Shown here in pieces: positions 59,463 through 64,000 of a stretch of DNA of 64,000 nt. Positions within the stretch are counted from its first letter, which is position 1, and the number at the start of each line of letters is the position of its first letter. The DNA lies in contig CBFGUW010000016.1 of NCBI GenBank assembly GCA_965652395.1, forward strand, positions 38,435 through 102,434. The letters are read 5' to 3'. The position numbers and the translations under genes were made by a program. Source of the DNA: Saccharospirillum sp965652395 (GTDB lineage: Bacteria; Pseudomonadota; Gammaproteobacteria; Pseudomonadales; Natronospirillaceae). The notes under the pieces are model-generated. The model ran no database searches, was not told the DNA's origin, and worked only from the letters and a program-made list of their open reading frames with translations.

Positions 59463-60014
59463 TCAATCCTTGAGTGCCTCCCAATCCGCCCGAGTTATCC
59501 GATAGAGCACGCCCATCTCACCATAGTAACGATCCGTATTCTCCTGGAAGACCATGCCAATGCGCTCCATCACCGCCAGTGAGGGTTTGTTCTCCGCATA
59601 GGCTGTGGCCCAGATCCGTTCGAGACCGAGCTCCCGGAATCCATAATCCCGCACGGCTTTGGCTGCTTCCGTGGCCAGCCCCTTTCCCCAATAGGGCTCG
59701 GCCAGGTGCCAGCCAATCTCGATATGTTCGGAGAAACGGCCGTCACCGAGCGGCAGGGCCTTGAGCACGATTATACCGGCGAAGGCGTTATCGGCTTTCA
59801 TGCGAATGGGGAAGGCACCCGAGCCTGGCGTATGCGCTTCCCAACGCACCGCCCGTTCGACGAAAAGCGATTCCATCACGGCCCGTTCGGGCATGTCTTC
59901 CCAGTTGAGAAACTGTCGAACGGCGGGTGACTTGTAGATTGCCCGGTGCTCTTCGAGATCGCGTTCAGCCCGATAGTCGGTAATAACACAGCGTTCGGTT
60001 TCAAGAGGCAGCAT
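59463..60014 (-). CDS. GNAT-family N-acetyltransferase (RimJ/RimL type)
   Basis: 183 residues. ETERCVITDYRAERDLEEH is the RimJ/RimL-type N-terminus, with acetyl-CoA loop PYWGKGLATEAAKAVRDYGF and ENKPSLAVMERIGMVF. It transfers acetyl groups from acetyl-CoA to an amine, possibly a protein N-terminus or small molecule; the substrate cannot be read. Its start overlaps the end of the upstream membrane-protein gene by 14 bases on the same strand, so the two are co-expressed. It converges on ectR. Confidence 0.88.
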   Translation of the reverse strand: MLPLETERCVITDYRAERDLEEHRAIYKSPAVRQFLNWEDMPERAVMESLFVERAVRWEAHTPGSGAFPIRMKADNAFAGIIVLKALPLGDGRFSEHIEIGWHLAEPYWGKGLATEAAKAVRDYGFRELGLERIWATAYAENKPSLAVMERIGMVFQENTDRYYGEMGVLYRITRADWEALKD

Positions 60015-60672
60015 GGTTGTTTTTCTCGTTAATGTGGAACTTCACGACCAGGATAAGCAGGGCGCCCCGGGTCAGGATGCTGGCGCCATTGAGCACCAGG
60101 AGGGGCCAACTTTGGCTGAGAGGCATGGTGAGCGCAAATGCGAGGGTGGAGGCGTCCTTGGTGAGTGTAAAGGCGAGCATACGGCGTGACAGGACTCCGG
60201 CGGATTTTACCTTCCAGACGGCGAGCATTTGGTGGAGTGTCCCCTGAACCAGGACGAGCGTCATGATCAGAATCAGGGTGTTGGTGAGGGGCAGCAGGCC
60301 GGGCAGGGGGCGGATGAAAAAGACGACACAGCCGCCGAGCAGGCAGGCTTCGGCGACGAGTAAGGCGGTCAGGCTGGCTTTCGAGCGGCGCTCCCACCAG
60401 ATCCAGAAGAGGATGTTGAGGATGAGTGCCAGGGCGGCGAGCCGGGTCCAGACGAGGTAGTGGTTGAGTACGGGGACGGCGAGGCCGAATAGGAAGTTGC
60501 CGTAGAAGGCGAAGTAGCTGGAGAAAAACTGGTTTACTGAGAGACGGTCGGTAGCCGGTATATGGTTGCGGCGACGGCGGTCGAGTATTTTTTCGAGCTG
60601 GGCCCATAGGCCGTATACGGTGAGACCGAAGAGGATGGAGCTGACCCATCCCCAAAGATGGTAGGCGGTCAT
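60001..60672 (-). CDS. Unrecognised integral membrane protein
   Basis: 223 residues with about seven hydrophobic spans: WGWVSSILFGLTVYGLW; FFSSYFAFYGNFLFGLAVP; TRLAALALILNILFWIWW; ASLTALLVAEACLLGGCVVFF; LTNTLILIMTLVLVQGTLHQM; LAFTLTKDASTLAFALTMPLSQSWPLLVL; ILTRGALLILVVKF. The spacing and the polar residues in helices recall PQ-loop/SWEET-type carriers, but the PQ motif is not evident, so I do not assign it. It has no signal peptide. It overlaps the downstream acetyltransferase gene by 14 bases. The upstream region 60673-60935 contains no gene; it holds one hairpin (GCTGCCTGA with TCAGGCGGC, 60854-60876). Confidence 0.7.
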   Translation of the reverse strand: MTAYHLWGWVSSILFGLTVYGLWAQLEKILDRRRRNHIPATDRLSVNQFFSSYFAFYGNFLFGLAVPVLNHYLVWTRLAALALILNILFWIWWERRSKASLTALLVAEACLLGGCVVFFIRPLPGLLPLTNTLILIMTLVLVQGTLHQMLAVWKVKSAGVLSRRMLAFTLTKDASTLAFALTMPLSQSWPLLVLNGASILTRGALLILVVKFHINEKNNHAAS

Positions 60673-60935
60673 GCCGGTTGGCCTGGAGGCGGCGTGGTGT
60701 GGCGTTTTGCGCTTGGTAACGAGCTGTGGTTTTTTGTAATCGATACTTTCAAAATCGGCCTTCTGGGCTAAGGTAAATAATGAAGCTGCTGGATGTGCAA
60801 TCCTCGCTTCACCTGTGATGGGGGCAACCCCAAAGTGGGCGGATGGGCTGGCTGCTGCCTGATGCTGTCAGGCGGCACCCACCGCCCCAAATTCTACTTC
60901 CCCTCCTGATTGTTTCCCAGTCGTGCCAAGAACCC

Positions 60936-61065
60936 GCGATGGTGGGGGAGTGTGGCTTCCTCCGGGTCGTCGTGAATACATCCATGTCGGTCCGACGCTT
61001 CGGGACTAGGCCGCAGCATCCCTGCTGCGGACTCCCCTGCGGAAACCACACTCCCCCACCATCGC
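60936..61065 (+). repeat. Family-1 long hairpin repeat, copy C
   Basis: A perfect 20-bp inverted repeat (60936-60955 with 61046-61065), extended by TTCC/GGAA after one mismatch. The interior has TCCGGGTCG, GTGAATACATCCATGT and a perfect inner stem CCGCAGCA / TGCTGCGG with loop TCCC (61011-61030). The left flank GCCAAGAACCCGC is shared with copy D. It lies between the membrane-protein gene and the SDR gene, 83 bases before the latter. Confidence 0.8.
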
Positions 61066-61148
61066 TAGTCTTCCGAATCGCTCCATGCTTGTATATCCGG
61101 GCTGGCAGCCCATATCAAAAAATGTGATGTCAATTTAAGGAGTAATGC

Positions 61149-61832
61149 ATGAAAACCATCCTAATCACCGGTGCCAACCGAGGCATTGGTCTGGCAATGA
61201 CTCAACACCTACTGGATGCGGGCGACCGCGTTATTGCCACCTGCCGCGACCCTGAAGAGGCGGAACGCAGCCTCCCGTCCCAGGAACGTCTTCGTTGGGT
61301 GCAATTGGATGTGACCGAGCCAAAGTCGGTTTTAGCGCTGGCAGAGGAGCTGGAAGAGGAAGCCGTTGATGTGCTCATCAACAACGCGGGAACTTACGGG
61401 CCGAGAGGCCTGCCGTTGGGCGAGGTGGAGCCGGAACCCTGGGTGACGGTGTTTCGGACCAATACCATTGGGCCTTTGTTGGTGACTCAGGCTTTGTTGC
61501 CAGCGTTGCGGCGGGGGAAGGATCGGAAGATTGCGATCATCAGCTCGAAAGTGGGGTCTATCGAGGACAATGGCTCGGGTGGCAGCTATCTGTACCGCAG
61601 CTCGAAGGCGGCGGTGAATCAGGTGATGAAGAGTATGTCGGTGGATCTTGCCGATGATGGTTTCGTGGTGTTGTCGCTGCATCCGGGCTGGGTTCGGACC
61701 CGCATGGGAGGGCCGAATGGGCTGATTGATGAGGAGACCAGTGCCCGGGGGCTGCTGAAGGTGATCACCGAGGCGACGCCTGAGCAGAGCGGGCACTTTT
61801 TCAATTACGATAGGACGGAAATTCCCTGGTAG
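61149..61832 (+). CDS. Short-chain dehydrogenase/reductase (C-factor-like)
   Basis: 227 residues, Rossmann fold. TGANRGIG binds the cofactor; VDVLINNAGTYG and the catalytic set Ser (AIISSKVGSI), Tyr and Lys (YRSSK) are intact, unlike the SDR at 2329. The C-terminus LSLHPGWVRTRMGG-(x)-EETSARGL resembles the 'C-factor' subfamily (CsgA-like SDRs). The substrate is unknown. AAGGAG precedes the ATG by five bases. It stands alone, flanked by a family-1 repeat and a convergent gene. Confidence 0.9.
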   Translation: MKTILITGANRGIGLAMTQHLLDAGDRVIATCRDPEEAERSLPSQERLRWVQLDVTEPKSVLALAEELEEEAVDVLINNAGTYGPRGLPLGEVEPEPWVTVFRTNTIGPLLVTQALLPALRRGKDRKIAIISSKVGSIEDNGSGGSYLYRSSKAAVNQVMKSMSVDLADDGFVVLSLHPGWVRTRMGGPNGLIDEETSARGLLKVITEATPEQSGHFFNYDRTEIPW

Positions 61833-61835
61833 GGG

Positions 61836-63065
61836 TTATTCCGGCCGTACGGTCAGTTGGTCCGGTCCGAGCCGGGCGCGCAGGCGCACTTCGGACTGGG
61901 CGGGGACGGGCAGGGTGATGCTGGTCTGGTCGTTACGTTGGTTTTCCCAGTGGCTGAGTTCGACCTGTGCCTCGACCTGGAAGGAGTTGCGGTTGGTGAG
62001 CGTGAGCCACCATTCGTTGCCACCCAGGCGCTCTGTGGCGAGGGTGACGAGGTCGGATGATCCGAGGTCCAGCTCGGCTTGGTCTCGTTCCTGGGGGCGA
62101 TATTGGGTTTCGAGCAGGGCGACTTCCTGATCCCACACCGCCACCTGGACCGGTCCGGCGATGGCGGGTAGCTCATCTTCCCCGCGGATATTCAATGACC
62201 ACTGCCCCGATACAGTGTCTGTCTGGCGGGTGTTCCAGCCAAACCGGTAATGGTGGCTCACGTCTTCGAGTTTGGCGTTCTCTACAGTCAGCCAGGCGTG
62301 GCTGCCACTGGGCAGGAGGATAGGGTCTTCGGATTTAAGCGTGGCCTGGCCGCTGCTGTCACCGGCCTTTGGAGCAGAGGCACGAACATCGCTTTCGACG
62401 GCCATGGTCTGGCGGGTCATCATGACTTCGCCCTGAGACCGGCTTTGTGCGTAGCTATAGCCCGGTGCTTTTATGTTGTATTGGGACTGGTTGTGCAATA
62501 CCAGTTGCTGGGTGAGCATTTGGGGGTCGCTGGTGAGGTTCAGGCTGTAACGGACTTCGGCGGCAATACCGGTGTCGAACCAGGCATAGCGGAAGGCGTT
62601 GGATTTCGCTTCGCTTTGCCGCACCTGCAGGGCGAAGTTGTCATCCACGCTTTGACCCACCACCCAGCTGAGCCGATACCACTGGTCTCTCGGCAAGGGT
62701 TTGCGCTCGCCTGCCTGCGCCAATATCAACAGGTCGTCACTGGAATGAAAGACCGTCCAGGACCCCGACCAACCGTCCACCTGAACCACAGTGTCTTTGT
62801 TCACCCACCATTTCCGCTCTGGCGTCTGCCAGGTGAGTGTAAGGTTGGGGTCGTCCGCCTGCCACCAGAACTGGGAGGATTGGAGGTTATCCACAGGGAG
62901 TGGCAATGCGCTGGAGGCCTGTCGTAATTCGGTGGAGCGCTGAATCCAGGCGCCCTGGCCGGTGAGATAGAGCCAGTCGGCCTCGACCGGGTCGGCGGCG
63001 TGGCTTGGGGATGTGGCCAGCGCGGCCAGGGCGAGCCCCATCCAGGCGGTGGTGTGGACGGTCAT
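61836..63065 (-). CDS. Secreted protein of unknown function (possibly DUF4139-like)
   Basis: 409 residues. A signal peptide (MTVHTTAWMGLALAALATSPSHA) is followed by a beta-rich body with many Trp residues (ADWLYLTGQGAWIQRSTELRQA; FWWQADDPNLTLTWQTPERKWW; VSGQWSLNIRGEDELPAIAGPVQVAVWDQEVALLETQY). The second half recalls the DUF4139 pattern of envelope beta-sandwich proteins, but I cannot confirm it. No catalytic motif is seen. The start at 63065 has GGAGG five bases upstream; 28 upstream residues are rejected. It probably acts in the periplasm. It converges on the SDR gene. Confidence 0.75.
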   Translation of the reverse strand: MTVHTTAWMGLALAALATSPSHAADPVEADWLYLTGQGAWIQRSTELRQASSALPLPVDNLQSSQFWWQADDPNLTLTWQTPERKWWVNKDTVVQVDGWSGSWTVFHSSDDLLILAQAGERKPLPRDQWYRLSWVVGQSVDDNFALQVRQSEAKSNAFRYAWFDTGIAAEVRYSLNLTSDPQMLTQQLVLHNQSQYNIKAPGYSYAQSRSQGEVMMTRQTMAVESDVRASAPKAGDSSGQATLKSEDPILLPSGSHAWLTVENAKLEDVSHHYRFGWNTRQTDTVSGQWSLNIRGEDELPAIAGPVQVAVWDQEVALLETQYRPQERDQAELDLGSSDLVTLATERLGGNEWWLTLTNRNSFQVEAQVELSHWENQRNDQTSITLPVPAQSEVRLRARLGPDQLTVRPE

Positions 63066-63174
63066 AAGTGCCTCCCTGTGATGCGTATTTTTTTGTGTTC
63101 GGTCAGTGTAAAACGGGAAACGGGTCTTGTCTTGGTGTGGGATGGTCAATAATCGGTATGGCGGAGGCGAGTTT

Positions 63175-63831
63175 TCAATGCGGGTTGGTGTGGAGTCGGC
63201 TGAGGACGTAGGCCTGGAGGGCGATGGTGTCGTTTTCGTCGAGTTTGTGCCATTGCAGGCCTATGGTGCAGGTGCCACGATCTTCATCGAGGACGAAGGA
63301 GCGGATGATCGCCTGCAGGCGCATGACTTTTTCGACACTGCCCAGGTTGAGTTTGGTGATGACGGAGATTTGCTCACCTGCCTCGAAAGCCTGGGCTCGA
63401 GTGCGGACCCGTCCACCGTCGGTGCTGAGATCGATGATTTCGGCGTTGCTGCGCTCTCCTTCGAACACGAGCGTGGCCTGGATGTTCACTTTGGCGCGAA
63501 CGGCTTTGCGGACTTCCCCAAGGAACAGCTGAGTGGGCATGGCGAGGTGCAGATGGGGAAAAGGTGCCATCGAGACGTGGATAATCTGAGTCCGAAAGGC
63601 ACAGGCGCCGTTGATCTTGTTGGCGAAGAGCCGGACATTAACGCCGGTTTCCAGCTTCACGGTGATGGGATGGCCGTTGACAACGGGAGTGGTCACAATA
63701 ATGGACTTACCCGGCCGATAACCAACCAGAATGCTCCGATCCCGATCGTTGGTATAACCGTCCAGTTCCAGCTGCAGGGGTTGCCCGGGCATTAGCTGAA
63801 GTGACTCGAAAGTGGGGTTCTTTTCCGACAT
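63175..63831 (-). CDS. YcgR-like PilZ-domain c-di-GMP receptor
   Basis: 218 residues. An N-terminal beta domain (about 1-100: LMPGQPLQLEL..RDRSILVGYRPGKSIIVTTP, YcgR-N type) precedes a PilZ domain with RxxxR at Arg108-Arg112 (RKAVR) and DxSxxG at 134-139 (DLSTDG), the two c-di-GMP-binding motifs. In the YcgR family this is a flagellar brake that slows motility when c-di-GMP rises. This window also encodes two c-di-GMP enzymes (15720 and 53019), though not adjacent. The relation to flagellar genes is unknown because none are here. The spacer to the end of the window contains a partial repeat. Confidence 0.88.
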   Translation of the reverse strand: MSEKNPTFESLQLMPGQPLQLELDGYTNDRDRSILVGYRPGKSIIVTTPVVNGHPITVKLETGVNVRLFANKINGACAFRTQIIHVSMAPFPHLHLAMPTQLFLGEVRKAVRAKVNIQATLVFEGERSNAEIIDLSTDGGRVRTRAQAFEAGEQISVITKLNLGSVEKVMRLQAIIRSFVLDEDRGTCTIGLQWHKLDENDTIALQAYVLSRLHTNPH

Positions 63832-63902
63832 CAGAACTCTGTTTCAAACATCCCACTGCAGGATAGCCCTAAATGTGGCCAACCTCTATAGCCAATTACT
63901 TT

Positions 63903-64000
63903 GCCAAGAACCCGCACCGGGTGCCTGGTAGGGCTTATACAGGGCCGGCATGAACCCATATATGGTCCCCTCCCCGTTTGCAAGGCCGCGGTTCTCAAAG
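63903..64000 (+). repeat. Family-1 repeat, copy D (cut by window end)
   Basis: It starts with GCCAAGAACCCGC, identical to the flank of copy C, and has GGGCCGGCATGAACCCATA, matching GGGCCGCCATAAACCCGTC of copy B. The complementary outer arm lies beyond the window, so pairing could not be tested. Confidence 0.5.

Overview
The window looks like a chromosomal segment of a salt-adapted, probably marine or saline gammaproteobacterium related to the Pseudomonadales/Oceanospirillales. This is inferred from gene content and order, not from a marker-gene comparison. The evidence is a complete ectoine cluster with its own aspartokinase and a MarR (EctR-type) regulator; two syntenic blocks known from Pseudomonas (yheS, TIGR02444, algP, algQ; and coaBC, dut, algC, argB); an SlmA nucleoid-occlusion factor; and a Gram-negative porin. 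No insertion sequence, prophage, CRISPR array or rRNA operon was seen.

Layout. 1-3.8 kb: 3' part of a recQ-family helicase, a TetR/SDR divergent pair, and a lone ClpP-like protease. 4-11.4 kb: yheS, TIGR02444, algP, an orphan ParA, a WD40 lipoprotein, algQ/rsd, a FliL-like protein and an Rmf-like protein. 11.5-21.6 kb: gshA, tex, a REC-REC-PAS-GGDEF-EAL protein, and the selenium pair mnmH-selD, in which SelD is fused to an FAD oxidoreductase. 21.6-33.3 kb: a four-gene leftward set: a PEP-CTERM protein behind a perfect CRP-type box, a 3159-residue vWA/PKD/Ig-repeat/RHS protein ending in a PD-(D/E)XK-like nuclease tip, and two small AT-rich genes that are candidate immunity genes.

33.4-38.2 kb: an RNA-repair locus. 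rtcR faces a sigma-54 promoter driving rtcB. Instead of rtcA, a ~540-base noncoding stretch follows, holding a near-perfect CAU-anticodon tRNA-like sequence, a second chimeric tRNA-like module and a long helix. Then comes an unusual slipin (SPFH protein) whose N-terminal subdomain is present three times. This is the most interesting part of the window together with the giant RHS protein. 38.2-45.3 kb: a propeller membrane protein, kynA-kynU, pdxH, mutM, rpmB-rpmG and radC. 45.4-51.7 kb: coaBC, dut, algC, argB, slmA. 51.9-58.7 kb: a porin, a diguanylate cyclase, a TPR membrane protein, and the ectABC-ask cluster read leftward, with ectR divergent. 58.9-64 kb: GNAT, membrane protein, SDR, an unrecognised secreted protein and a YcgR-like PilZ protein.

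Two families of intergenic hairpin repeats recur. Family 1 (about 43.7, 51.7, 60.9 and 63.9 kb) has 20-25-bp outer arms that differ between copies yet stay self-complementary, so structure seems to be conserved. Family 2 (about 44.5, 46.6 and 50.1 kb) carries GGGAGACGC-type arms; one copy encodes the C-terminal tail of CoaBC.

Several start codons were moved inward from the longest reading frame, on the basis of ribosome-binding sites and family alignment. All family names come from reading motifs by eye, not from database searches.
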